A stretch of 64,000 bases of DNA from CAIQPS01 sp963721365 (lineage in GTDB: Bacteria; Actinomycetota; Thermoleophilia; RBG-16-64-13): NCBI GenBank assembly GCA_963721365.1, contig CAVRJE010000023.1, forward strand, positions 248,001 to 312,000, read 5' to 3'. Under the pieces are notes generated by a model. The model was not told the DNA's origin and did not search any database. It was given only the letters and a program-made list of their open reading frames with translations. Each line of letters opens with the position of its first letter. The first letter of the stretch is position 1. The translations under genes were made by a program, and so were the position numbers. Of this stretch, positions 46,867 through 57,977 are shown in pieces.

Positions 46867-47645
46867 TCATTTGGCCTTGACAGCCACACGGTCCGCGGCG
46901 CTCGCGTCCACATATTCCAGGGTCTTTCCATCCCTCAAGTACTTCTGGATGAGGTCCGGCCGCGACCATCATCTTCTGCTTCAGGTCGGTGGGCATCGCC
47001 CAGTCGCAGTTCGGTGCCCCCCTGCAGATGCACGACCACGTCGCCGCCGGCCGACACCGCTATGTGGTCGACCAGCGGGCAGGCTCGCGGCCACGTCCGG
47101 CGTCTGCAGCATCTCGGCCACCGGCAAGGCGGCAAGCACCGTCTGCGGGATCGTCTCTCCGGCTCGCGCCGGAAACTGGCTGGCGGAGACGATGAGAGGC
47201 AAGGGCGAGGACGCCTGCGGCCCCACCTTCTCGAGCAGCCGGCCGTCGTCGGCGACCAGCCAACCCTTCCCATCGGCCGTCCGGACCCAGGCGACCGGCT
47301 CGTACTCCTCCAGCTGGATCTCGAGACTGTTCGGGAACTGCCGGTAGACGTGGATGCTGCGCACGTAGGGCAGCACCTCGAGCGACTTCTCGATGCGCCC
47401 CGGTGGAGACCTTGAGAAGGCTCACGCCCCGCGCGGCCGAGACCGCGTCGGCGATCTGCTCCTCGGTCACGTGATGGGTGACGGGGCGGTGACCTCGTTC
47501 ACGGCGAAGACACGGAAGAGAGCGCAGCCACAAGAAAGAGAGCGACGGCCACGACCGCCAGGACGCAGAGGAATATCAGGCCGGCCCGCCGGCGTCCGCG
47601 CTCTCGATTGACCAGACGCCGCCGCTCCCGGACCTGCTTATCCAT
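46867..47645 (-). CDS. ftsQ: Cell division protein FtsQ (several frame breaks)
   Basis: About 258 residues in at least four pieces. The cytosolic start MDKQVRERRRLVNRERGRRR is followed by one membrane helix (LIFLCVLAVVAVALFLVAA). The POTRA region has THHVTEEQIADAVSA and SIHVYRQFPNSLEIQLEEYE, then PVAWVRTADGKGWLVADDGR. The end reads DLKQKMMVAAG and DLIQKYLRDGKTLEYVDASA. FtsQ joins FtsB/FtsL and regulates septal wall synthesis. Its ATG overlaps the end of murB. Confidence 0.88.
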
Positions 47646-48640
47646 CGACCGCCGGCTGCTGGAGGGCCGGTCCGTCTGGGAGTCCCAGGGAGAACGAGTC
47701 ACCGAGCAGCTTGACTTCGGGTTCGAGGGCTATCCCGCTCATCCGTTCGACTCCCTGTCTCATCAGGGCCATCAACGCCAGTACGTCCGCGGTGGTCGCG
47801 TCGCCCAGGTTCACCAGGAAATTGCCGTGGACGGTGGATATTTCGGCGCCTCCCCGCCGCACTCCTTTGAGGCCGGCGGCTTCCACCAGCCTGCCGGCGT
47901 GCTGCCCCGGGGGGTTCTTGAAGCTGCTGCCGAACGTGCGGACCGAACGGGGCTGCTTCTCCCGGCGCTGCCGCAGGTAGCCACGCTGGCACTCCATGAT
48001 CACGCTGCAGCGCTCGGCCGGCTGCAGGCCCAGACGGACGGCGGTGACCACCGAGCGGTCGGGCAGCCGGCAGAAGCGATAGCCCCACTCCAGGTCTCGC
48101 CGGCCGGGACCCAGCGGACGCCCGACGCCGTGGCGATCTGCACCTCCTGGACGACGTCACGCATGCACCAGCCGTACGCCCCGGCGTTCATGGCCACAGC
48201 GCCGCCGACCGAGCCGGGGATGCCGCAGGCGTGCTCCATGCCTGACAGCCCGGCCTCGGCCACCACGGCCGCCAGGCGGGCCAGGTAGGCCGCCGCGCCC
48301 ACCGTGAGGTCCACGGTCCGGCAGTCGGCCGGGGCCCGGCGCCGGAGGCAGGCCTTCCACGTAGTGGAAGCTCTCGTCGAGCTTGATGACCACGCCTTTG
48401 TAGCCCCGGTCGGCCACCAGCAGGTTGGAGCCGGCGCCCAGGCAGAACCAGTCGGCGCCCGCGCGTCTCGACGGCCGCCAGGACCTGCGGCAAGCGCCTC
48501 AGCGGTCGCGCACGGTCACCAGCAGGCCGGCCTTGCCCCCCGTCCCGATGGTGGTGAAGGGAGCGAGAGGAGCGTTGGACCACAGCCGCACGCCGTCGAT
48601 GGCGCGCAGACGCGGCAGAGAGAGCCGCGATGCTATCCAT
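47638..48640 (-). CDS. murB: UDP-N-acetylenolpyruvoylglucosamine reductase (frame-broken)
   Basis: About 333 residues in five or more pieces. The FAD-binding pieces are SNAPLAPFTTIGTGGKAGLL, YKGVVIKLDESFHYVEG, VGAAAYLARLAAVVAEAGL, GMEHACGIPGSVGGAVAMNA and GAYGWCMRDVVQEVQIATAS. The C-terminus has VRTFGSSFKNPPGQHAGRLV, the catalytic Ser type SFKNP, and VHGNFLVNLGDATTADVLAL. It makes UDP-MurNAc. The ATG at 48640 is 10 bases after murC. Confidence 0.88.
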
Positions 48641-48650
48641 GTCGGGCGGC

Positions 48651-50067
48651 CTAGGCCGGCGACAAGAAGCGCTCGCCCACCCGGTGCACGTCGCCGGCGC
48701 CCAGGGTCAGCACGAGGTCTCCCGGCGCGGTGGCCCGGTTGAGGTAGTCGACGATCGGAACTCAGGCGAGGCAGGTAGACCACCGGCTTGCTCTTCTCGC
48801 AGCCGAAGGATGCCGTCGACGATGAGCTTGCCGCTCACGCCGGGCATGGGGTCCTCACGGGCCCCGTAGACATCGGTGACAACCGCCACGTCGGCCCCGA
48901 GAAGCGCCTCGGCGAACTCGGCCTGCAGGAACTCGGTGCGCGAGTAGAGGTGAGGCTGGAACACCGCGATCACCCGGGACCACTCCCCTTCCCGGGCGGC
49001 CGACAGGGTGGCGCGGAGCTCGGTGGGGTGATGCGCGTAGTCGTCGACCACGGTGACCCCGTCACGCTCGCCCTTCCACTGGAATCGGCGCACGGCGCCG
49101 GTGAAGCTCTCGAGCGGAGCTACGATGCGCTCGGCGCCGCACGCCCAGTTCGGAGAGTGTGGCGAAACAGGCCAGGGCGTCGAGCACGTTGTGCTTGCCC
49201 GGCACCCGCAGGGTCACCGTGGCCAGCTTCCGGCCGCTCCCGCCACACCTCGAAGCGGCTCCCAGGTCCCCATCGGGCATCACGGCCCGGGCCTGATAGG
49301 CCGCCTCCGGCCTTCCAGGCCGTACGAGCAGGTCCGGCAGGCCACGTTCTTGGCGAGCGCCGTCACCCGGGCATCGCCGGCGTAGTAGACGAACAGCCCG
49401 GCGGGCGGCAGGTTGTCGGTGAAGCGCCGGAACACCCTCTCCACATCCTCGACGTGCAGATAGTGGCTGTGATGGTCCAGTTCCATGTTGGTGAGCACCG
49501 CCACTTCGGGGCTGAGCAGCAGCAGCGAGCCATCGGACTCGTCGGCCTCGCACACCACGAACTCGCCGTCCCCGTGCCGCGCGTTCGAGCCCAGGTCGTT
49601 GAGCTCGCCGCCCACGAGGAACGTGGGATCGTAGCCGGCGTCCACCAGCACCCTGCTGATCATCGACGTGGTGGTGGTCTTGCCGTGGGTGCCGCAGACC
49701 GCTATCCCCCGCCCGGACTCCATGAGCCAGGCGAGCGCCTGGGCCCGCTTGACCACGAGCATGCCCCGGCGCCGGGCCTCCAGCAGTTCCACGTTGTGCG
49801 CGGGGATGGCGGACGAGATCACGACCACGTCAGGACCGTCCAGGTTGCCGGCCCGGTGACCGATGCTGACAGGGATACCGGCCCTCTCGAGAAGAGTGAC
49901 GTACCGGGAGGGCTTGAGGTCGGATCCGGTGACGCTGGTAGCCCCGCTTGTGCAGCACCAGCGCGATGCCGCTCATGCCGGCTCCGCCGATGCCTACGAA
50001 ATGGACACTCCGCAGCCACTTCGGGCGCAGGGATGCTGATGGTCTCGGTGGATGCTGAGTCAGTCAT
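48651..50067 (-). CDS. murC: UDP-N-acetylmuramate--L-alanine ligase (frame-broken)
   Basis: About 471 residues with several breaks. The start MTDSASTETISIPAPEVA leads into a Rossmann loop (HFVGIGGAGMSGIALVLHKR, after a break). The ATP loop is IAVCGTHGKTTTTSMISRVL; other motifs are NMELDHHSHYLHVEDVERVF and DGVTVVDDYAHHPTELRATL, FQPHLYSRTEFLQAEFAEAL. The enzyme adds L-Ala to UDP-MurNAc. Its ATG overlaps the murG end by 8 bases. Confidence 0.92.
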
Positions 50068-51160
50068 GTCCCCTCTCCGCTCGCGCGGCGACCAATTCTA
50101 CTACGACGTCCGCTATGCGGTCGGCCGCGTCCGGCCGCGCAAGCCGCAGGGCGGCCGCCCGCATTCTCTGGTTGACTTCGGGATCCAGGAGCGTCACCAC
50201 CGCCTCGGCCAGCCGTGTCGGCGTCCAACTCGGCGTCCGCGACGGTGAGCGCGGCGCCTTCAGCCGCGACCATCCTGGCGTTCTTGTCTGGTGGTCTCCG
50301 GCGGCCAGCGGGTAGGGCACCAGCAGGGACGGCACGCCCCGGGCGAGGATCTCGGCCACCGAACCACCGGCCCGCCCCACCACGGCGTCGGCGGCGGCCA
50401 GCGCGAGGGGGAAGTCGTCCAGGAAGGGGAAGGCCTGATAGTCCGGGTTCGCCCCCGGCGGTCCTGAGCTTGTCGGCGACGGCCGCGTATTCCTGCTCGC
50501 CGGTCACGTGGAGGATCTGGAACGGCGTGGCGCCCTGGGCGAAGGCGCTAAGGGTCGCCCGGTTGAGCGTGCGGCCCCCAGGCTGCCGCCGAAGACCAGC
50601 AGCACCGGCCGGCCCGCGTCCAGGTCGAAACGGGCCAGACCCTCCTCGCGCGTGGCGGTCAGAAGCGCAGGGCCGCAGCGGCCTGCCCGTGTACACGTAC
50701 TTGCCGCGATTCAGGTCCGGACCGGGGGAACGACAGGCAGACCTTGTCTACCATCTTGCTGAGGATCCAGTTGGTCACTCCCATGTGGGCGTCCATCTCG
50801 ACGGCCACCGCCGGGATGCCGCGCGACGGCCGCTTCGGCCACCACCGGGCCCGAGGCATAGCCGCCCACGCCCACGACGCAGTCGGGCCGGTAGGAGCGG
50901 AGCAGCCTCCAGGCATCCGCGCCCCCAAGCGGGATGGAGCCGAGGGTCCAGACGGTGGAGAGCCCGAGTTTGCGCTCGAAACCGCGGATACGCACCGAGG
51001 AGAACGGGTAGCCGGCCCGGGCGACAAGGCTCTTCTCCATTCCCCGCTCGGTGCCGCAGAAGGCTATCTCATGACCCCGGCCGGCCAGGACGTCAGCGAG
51101 CGCCAGCGCGGGCACCACGTGCCCGGCCGTCCCACCTCCGGCGATCAATATGCGTGACAT
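50060..51160 (-). CDS. murG: MurG GlcNAc transferase (frame-broken)
   Basis: About 366 residues with around six breaks between 50250 and 50850. The N-terminus MSRILIAGGGTAGHVVPALA and CGTERGMEKSLVARAGYPFS are the donor/acceptor start. YRPDCVVGVGGYASGPVV is the classic motif, and the C-terminus has the UDP-GlcNAc site GGSVAEILARGVPSLLVPYP. It makes lipid II on the inner membrane face. The ATG overlaps the ftsW stop. Confidence 0.9.
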
Positions 51161-52401
51161 TCTCGTACCTCTCCCCTTGGGACTGAGCCGCGGCGACCGG
51201 GGCCCGTTGGCAGACCGCCAGGATCAACGCCGACGGCGACCAGCATCACGAGCAGGCTGTTGCGGCCGTAGCTGATGAACGGAAGCGGTACCCCGGTCAA
51301 GGGCAGCGCCCCGATGACTCCTCCGATGTTGACCACCGCCTGCAGGATGACTAGCATCGCCACAGCCGGCGATCAGAAGCTTCCCCATCGGGTCGTCGCA
51401 GCGCCGCGCCAGCCGCCAGCAGGCGACGGCGAACACGCCGAACAGCAGGATCACGAGGCCCGCTCCAAGCAGGCCGAACTCCTCTCCCAGGATGGCGAAG
51501 ATCATGTCGGTCCGCGCCTTGGGAAGGTACTGGAACTTCTGGACGCTCTCGCCGGGGCCTACCCCGAACCAACCTCCCCGGCCAAGCGCGACCAGCGACT
51601 GCGTCAGTTGGTAGCTCGCCCCTTGCGGGTCGCTGGAGGGGTTCAGGAAGGAGAGGATCCGGCTCATCCGTTCGGTGAACCGTTCGGCGTTGAGCACGCT
51701 CAGCCGAGGACCCCGGCGCAGCCGATCGCGGCGATGAGCGCCCAGTGGCGGCCTTTCATGCCTCCGATCCACAGCATCCCCATCATGAGGCCCGCGATGA
51801 TGATGGCCGTGCCCAGGTCACCCTCCCAGAACACGAGAAGGCACATCGCCAGACCGGCCACGCCGAACGGCCACATGTACGACCAGAAGCGCCCGTCGGC
51901 GACCCGCCGGCTGGTCAGGAGGTGCGCTCCGAGGAGGACGACTGCCAGCTTGGCGAACTCCGACGGCTGATAAGTGAATGGCCCCAACGGGATGTAACTC
52001 GCCGACCCTCCCTCGCTCCGGGCCACTCCAGGAACATGTAGCAGCAGCAGGGAGAGCACTATGAAGGCCAGGAAGGCTACCGACCAACTTCGGAAGCGCC
52101 TGTAGTCGATGCGGGACAGCAACAGAATCGCGCACACTCCGACCGCCGCCGTGATGCCCTGATTCCTCAGGTAGCCGAACTTGTCGCCGCTCGTGACGGC
52201 CGTGGACACCGAAAGCATCATGCAAAGCCCGATGACCAGCAGGATGCCGGTGAGTACCCAGGTGAGATGGTAGGGCAACGGCTGCCCCTCTTTGGACCGG
52301 GCGGCACGTTGCCGCCGGTTGACCTCGGGTTTGGCCGGTCTGGGCGCCTCCCCGGTAGGCTGCGCCCGGTGGGCGGGTTTGCGCACGGTGGTCGCCGTCA
52401 C
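51145..52401 (-). CDS. ftsW: SEDS glycosyltransferase FtsW (frame-broken at 3' end)
   Basis: About 418 residues with breaks near 51700, 51370 and 51230. A Lys/Arg-rich cytosolic tail (QRAARSKEGQPLPYHLTWVL) precedes about ten membrane helices. SEDS motifs are SYIPLGPFTYQPSEFAKLAV, EGDLGTAIIIAGLMMGMLW, RTDMIFAILGEEFGLLGAGL and ALPLTGVPLPFISYGRNSLL. It polymerises septal glycan with PBP3 (FtsI). The GTG at 52401 overlaps the murD TGA, and the exact stop is blurred by the last break. Confidence 0.91.
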
Positions 52402-53895
52402 GGCCTCTCCCTTTGGAGGCGCTGCACGAGGGTCTTGAAGTGGTCTCCGCGCTCTTCGAAGTTCTTGTACTGGTCGAAGCTGGCGCACGCCGGCGCCAGC
52501 AACACGACGTCGCCGGGCACCGCGACCCGGGACGCCGCCTCCACCGCTCTCTCCAGATCGCCCAAGGAGCCCACTTCGGGCATCCGGTCCACCTCGCCAC
52601 CGGCGGCCACCTCGGCAAAAGCATCCGCGATGAGCGGAGTCGCCTCTCCGATGAGATAGACGCGCCTTGCATCCCCGCGCGCAGGCGCGCGCCACGGGTC
52701 GGTAGTCCGACGCCTTGTCGCGCCCGCCCAAGATGAGATGTGTTCTTTCAGGGTAGGCGTTCAAGGCCGTAAGAGTCGCCTCCACGTTGGTCGCCTTACT
52801 GTCGTTGACATACGTCACCCCGGCGACCATTCCTGCCTGTTCCAGCCGGTGAGTCACTCCCTGGAAGGTCCGCAGTCCCTCGGCAAGGGCCTCTCTGCCG
52901 ACCCCCCGAGCCCGAGCGGCAGTAGCGGCGGCCAGGCAGTTCTCCAGGTTGTGAAGACCGGGCAGGCGTATGTCGCCTACCGGCAAGGCGGGCTCGCCAT
53001 CGATGACGACGAGGCCCCCCTCGATCCACGAATCAGGTGTCGCGGACGCGGAATCGCGCGTCGCACGCGCGGCGGGCGCCGGACCGGCGCCCCTCTGCGT
53101 GGAGAAGTAGGCCACTCTGGGACCGTCCTGTCGGGCGGCCAACTGCGCCCCCAGGCCGGCGACCGCAGCGTCGGCCAGGTTGAGGACCGCGACGTCCCCC
53201 GCCCGCTGCTTGGCGAAGAGGTTGGCCTTGCACGCCAGGTAGCGTTCCATGGTGCCGTGCCGATCGAGGTGGTCGGGCGTCAGGTTGAGGAACACCCCGA
53301 CGGCCGGGCGGAACTGGTGCGTGTCCTCCAGCTGGAAGCTCGATACTTCGACGACCACTTCTTCGTCGGCCGCGATCTCACCGGCGACCGAAGTCACCGC
53401 GACGCCGATGTTGCCCAGGACACGTACACGGCGGCCGGCGGTCTTGAAGAGGTGGCCGAGCAGGGCCGTGGTCGTCGTCTTCCCGTTCGTCCCCGTGATG
53501 GCATCGAACGGGTTGGGTAGGACGGCATAGGCCAGCTCGAGCTCGCTCCATACCGGCACCCCGTTCTTGCGGGCCCTCACAACTGCCTCGGCCTCCCCCG
53601 GAACGCCCGGGCTCTTCACCAGCAGGTCGGGGCAGGGCCACCGCTCGGCGAGGGACTCTTCCTTTACGAACCGTACACCGGCCCGTAAAGCAGCATCGAT
53701 TCCATACAGAGCTTCCTGCCCGCGCCTATCACTCAACGTCACCTCGACGTCTAGGTCGGACAGAGCGAGGGCCGCGGCGATCCCGGAGCGGCTCGCCCCG
53801 AGCACGAGAGCCCGGCGGATTCCGGCGGGAAGCGCCGCCCTGCCTCCCCGGCGCACGGGTAGGCTCGCCCCTTCATCTGTCGACCGCCGCATCAT
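52398..53895 (-). CDS. murD: UDP-MurNAc-L-Ala--D-Glu ligase (two frame breaks)
   Basis: About 498 residues. The N-terminal Rossmann part has RRALVLGASRSGIAAALALS, then ELELAYAVLPNPFDAITGTN-GKTTTT as the ATP loop. SSFQLEDTHQFRPAVGVFLN, LTPDHLDRHGTMERYLACKA and VTYVNDSKATNVEATLTALN follow. The C-terminus (LLAPACASFDQYKNFEERGD) is in another frame after breaks near 52690. It adds D-Glu to UDP-MurNAc-Ala. It starts 4 bases after mraY. Confidence 0.94.
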
Positions 53896-53899
53896 GCTG

Positions 53900-54871
53900 T
53901 CACTTCGCGATGTTGCCCAGGTAGTAGAGCGTGAAGCCGGCGCCGGCGAGGATCGCGGCCACGATCCAGAATCGTACGATGATCTTAGTCTCGGACCAGC
54001 CGAGCAGTTCGAAGTGGTGATGGATCGGGGTCATAAGAAAGACCCGCCGGTGAAAGAAGCGGAAACTGAAGACCTGGATGATGACGCTGACCGCCTCGAC
54101 CACGAATATCCCGCCGATGAGGATCAGGAGCAGTTCCATCTTCGTGACTACGGCCATGGCCGCCAACCCCGCACCCAGAGCCAGGGAACCCGTATCTCCC
54201 ATGAAGACGGCAGCCGGGTGGGTGTTGTACCACATGAACCCGACACAGGCTCCTGTGAGGCACGAGCCCAGGATGGCTAGGTCTGTCTCTCCCTGCAGAA
54301 AGGCTATCCCCGCGTAGGCGAACATCGCGACCGCAACGGTGCCGGCTGCGAGCCCGTCCAGCCCGTCGGTCAGGTTCACGGCGTTGGAGAAACCGGCTAT
54401 GAGAAGGAAGGCGAAGATGTAGTAGAGGAAGCCTATCTCCAGCCCCTGCTGTATCAAGGGCACCATCAACTTGGTGTCCGCCCCTCCGTAGCGGAGAGCG
54501 AGAAAACACGCAACGCCCACCAGGGGCACCTGCAGCAGCAGCTTCACCCTCGCGCTCAGCCCGAGCGATCGCTGCCGCCGCTGTTTCAGCAGGTCGTCGG
54601 CAAGACCGATGGCTCCGGAACCATAGGTGAGGATGATCACGACCAGGCTGTGCCAGTACTTCTGCGCGAAGATCAGGTACGGGATGAGGGCGGCGACCAG
54701 GATGAGCACGCCGCCCATGGTGGGCGTTCCTTGTTTGGCGTTGTGGCGCTCCGGCCCGGCCTCCCGGATGTTCTGCCCGATGCCGCGCTTCTGCAGCCAG
54801 CGGATGAACCGCGGACCCGCCAGCATGGCGATGACCAGCGCGACCAGCGTTGCTGCGAGGATCTTGATCAT
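53900..54871 (-). CDS. mraY: Phospho-MurNAc-pentapeptide translocase
   Basis: 323 residues, intact, about ten helices. Motifs are HNAKQGTPTMGGVLILVAAL, GAIGLADDLLKQRRQRSLGL, NAVNLTDGLDGLAAGTVAVA, HPAAVFMGDTGSLALGAGLA and FLMTPIHHHFELLGWSETKI. It forms lipid I on undecaprenyl phosphate. Its ATG overlaps the murF stop (ATGA). Clean reading here, between two broken genes, shows the breaks are patchy. Confidence 0.97.
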   Translation of the reverse strand: MIKILAATLVALVIAMLAGPRFIRWLQKRGIGQNIREAGPERHNAKQGTPTMGGVLILVAALIPYLIFAQKYWHSLVVIILTYGSGAIGLADDLLKQRRQRSLGLSARVKLLLQVPLVGVACFLALRYGGADTKLMVPLIQQGLEIGFLYYIFAFLLIAGFSNAVNLTDGLDGLAAGTVAVAMFAYAGIAFLQGETDLAILGSCLTGACVGFMWYNTHPAAVFMGDTGSLALGAGLAAMAVVTKMELLLILIGGIFVVEAVSVIIQVFSFRFFHRRVFLMTPIHHHFELLGWSETKIIVRFWIVAAILAGAGFTLYYLGNIAK

Positions 54872-56383
54872 TGCGTTGGTCCCGATCTCTTAACGTTTGC
54901 ACCGGCAGTAGCTTCGCCGGTCTCGCTCGCCCACCTGCCCATGCGGGCCTGCTCGCACATGGCGTCCACCATCGCTTCGAGCCTCACGCCCCGCGAGGCC
55001 TTGAAAAGTACGACGTCGCCTGGGCAGAGCGAAGCCGCTACGAGGGATGTTTCTGCAGGGGAAGGGACATGTCCTGCGCCACCGCAGTGTCGCCCACCGC
55101 TTCGCGGGCGGCGCGAAAGCCCTCGGCGGTGGATTCCGAGAGCGGCCCTACTCCCCACAGGAGCTCTACCCCCGCTGCTGCCGCATATTCCCCGGTCCGC
55201 CGGTGATAGAGACGCTCCTCGGGACCCAGCTCTCTCATGTCTCCAAGTACCGCGACCGGCCGGCCTCCCCAGCGCGCCGCCAACCGGACCAGATTGTCGA
55301 TAGCCGCACGCACCGCCGCCGGATTGGCGTTGTAGGTGTCGTCTATCAGGCAGATGCCGGGAAGGTCGATCACTTCGCCGCGGCCTTCGCCGGGACCGGA
55401 GTCAAGGAAGCCCGGAAGACACAGCTCCACCGGCAGTCCGGCGGCGTAGCACGCGGCCGCCGCCGCGAGCAGATTCTCAAGGGTATGGCGCGGGATCGCG
55501 GGGATCTCCAAGCTCGTGGACGCCCGCCGGCCACCGGACGCGCAGCGTCTGGACCCGATCGCTCTCCTCTGGTTCGACAGAGCCGACCACGTCTGCGCAC
55601 TCGTTCGCGCAGGGGAGGCCGCCCGCCACCGCGAAATCGCACGACGCGCCGCCCGACGGCGCTCAGACAGGGCTCGAGAGGCTCGCACACGAGGGGCGCC
55701 ACCCCCACCCCGCCCAGGCGCAGACCCTGGATGAGCTCAGCCTTAGCTTCAGCTATATCCTGAAGGGTGCCCAGAAGCTCAAGGTGAACTGGATAGACGT
55801 TCGTGACGATGCCCACATCGGGTTCGGCCACCCGCGCCAGGGCGGCTATCTGCCCGCGCCCACGCATCCCCATCTCCACGACGACGGCCTGGGTGTCGGG
55901 CTCGATCTGAAGTAGAGTCAGTGGGACGCCTACCTCGTTGTTCTGGTTGGCCGCCGTCGCCGCGACCCGGCACACCCTGGAGACCATAGCCGCAAGGATG
56001 TCCTTGGTGCTGGTCTTCCCGGCGCTGCCGGTGACCGCAAGGACCAGGGCGCCCGACTTGCGGCGCACCTCCCGAGCCAGCACGCCCAGCGCCTCGAGAG
56101 TGTCGTCAACCGGGTAGATGTTCCGCTCCGTGTCGCCCCCGCCCGGCTCGCCCGACGCGGTGCGCCGCGCTCCCCACGAACGGCGCTCGACGACGGCGCC
56201 GCAGGCGCCGGCGGCGAGCGCGGCTTCAACGTAGTCATGTCCGTCGAAACGCTCGCCGCGAAGTGCGACGAACAGATCCCCCGGCCTGAGCGACCGGGTA
56301 TCGGTGCTGACCCCCGAGACCGCCGTCTTCAAGAGCCCTATCTCGAGTGCCCGACCGGCTTCTTCGGCCGAGAGGACGATCAT
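54868..56383 (-). CDS. murF: UDP-MurNAc-tripeptide--D-Ala-D-Ala ligase (frame-broken)
   Basis: About 504 residues. The start MIVLSAEEAGRALEIGLLKT and STDTRSLRPGDLFVALRGER form the Mur N-domain. The ATP loop is LAVTGSAGKTSTKDILAAMV; NQNNEVGVPLTLLQIEPDTQ and DVGIVTNVYPVHLELLGTLQ follow. After breaks near 55640 come HTLENLLAAAAACYAAGLPV, LIDDTYNANPAAVRAAIDNL and VAVLGDMRELGPEERLYHRR, and after another, LCPGDVVLFKASRGVRLEAM. It completes the UDP-MurNAc-pentapeptide. Confidence 0.93.
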
Positions 56384-57941
56384 AGGGTCTTCGACCCTCG
56401 GGCGACCAGAGCCTCTCTGGCCACCTGGCGATCGTCGAACGGGATCGTTCCCGTGGCGAATTCCTGCCCGGACTCGTGACCCTTGCCAAGGATCAGGACC
56501 ACGTCTCGGCTCTGGGCTTGGGATACCGCGTCATAGATGGCGAGACGCCGATCGGGTTGCACCGTCGGCTTGCTCCGGCCGGCGACAGCCCCCCTAGTAT
56601 CTCGGCGATGATCGCGCCCGGGTCCTCGCTGCGAGGGTTATCCGAGGTGACGACGACGACGTCCGCCAGTTCTTCCGCCTCGCGGCCCATGAGCGGGCCG
56701 CTTCGTCCTATCGCGGTCGCCCCCGCAGCCGATGACGGCGAACAGCCTGCCCCGGGTGAACTCCCGGGCCGTCGTCAGCACGTTGCTGCACCGAATCGGG
56801 AGTGTGCGCGTAGTCGACGAGCACGGAGAAGTCCTGTCCGGCGTCGACCGGTTCCATGCGGCCTGGCACGCCCTCGAAGTCGCTCAGAGCGGTCAGCATG
56901 CCGTCCAGATCCAGTCCCAGCCCGAGACCGCAGCCCAGAGCGGTGAGGGTGTTCGCCACGTTGAAAGCTCCCACCAATCGCGTGAAGACGTCGCTGCGGA
57001 TCTCCGCGGGCCTATCCTCCCCCATCGGGCCACTCAAGCGCGCGAGCGCCGTCCCCCGCACGACCAGCACTCCCCGGGTGCCCCCCGGGGTCATGACCGA
57101 CTCGCTCATCTCGAGGTCCGCGGGCCCCCAGTCCGAGACCGAGGCCGCGGTGGAGAAGCTGATCACCCGCTCTCGGTCGCACGCTCCGGCGAGTCGGCGG
57201 CCAAAGGGGTCGTCGACGTTGATCACCGCCGCCACCCCACCGGATGCGAACTCCTCGTCCAGGAACAGCCGACACTTGGCGGCGAAGTAGTCCTCCAACG
57301 TCTTGTGGTAGTCAAGATGATCCTGAGTCAGGTTTGTGAAGGCGACAGTCCGAAAGTCGATGCCTCGGGCACGCCCGAGGTCGAGGGCGTGCGAGGAGAC
57401 CTCCATCACGGCCGCCATGTCCCCGCTCGCGACCATCTGCGCGAAGTCTCGTTGGATGTCGAGCGCTTCGGGCGTCGTGCGGCCGGCCGGCAGAGTCTGC
57501 CCGCCTATCCGGCGCTCCACGGTACCCATCAGCCCCGACCGAAATCCGGCGCGATCGAGCAGGTGGGCCGTGAGGAAGGCGGATGTCGTCTTACCGTTGG
57601 TCCCGGTGATGCCGACGGTGAGCAGACGCGAACTGGGATGGCCGTAGAACGCCGCGGCGACCGAGCCCATGGCCCACCTGACCGAGGGGACGACCACCTG
57701 CGGGACGGCCAGATCCAGAGGACGCTCCACGCATAGAGCCGCCGCCCCCCGGGCTACGGCGTCGGGAGCGAAGTCGTGGCCGTCCCGGACGAACCCCGAC
57801 ACGCAGAAGAACAGCGTGCCCTGGACCGGTCTGATCGCTGCGGTAGCTGAGTGCGCCGATGTCGACATCGGCGCCCGCCAGGCGCCAGCCCTCGACGCCG
57901 GCGAAGAGGTCACGTAGTCTCACAGTCCACGATTCTATCAC
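56380..57941 (-). CDS. murE: UDP-MurNAc-dipeptide--meso-DAP ligase (frame-broken)
   Basis: About 520 residues with breaks near 57850, 56795, 56710 and 56550. The ATP loop is GITGTNGKTTSAFLTAHLLD; EVSSHALDLGRARGIDF and TNLTQDHLDYHKTLEDYFAA follow, then FSVLVDYAHTPDSVQQ and VVVVTSDNPRSEDPGAIIAE. The DNPR motif is the signature for adding meso-diaminopimelate rather than lysine. ILGKGHESGQEFATGTIPFD closes the enzyme. The start is a GTG at 57941. Confidence 0.93.
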
Positions 57942-57977
57942 CGGTATGGAGGCCTCCGAGACGAGCCGGGCGGAATC

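Noticed and set aside
51700..53895. Apparent MurD-FtsW fusion protein
   Set aside because: A break near 52690 lets the MurD frame run into FtsW. The true MurD end (QRLQRERP and TGA at 52398) and a GTG start for FtsW at 52401 are both present.
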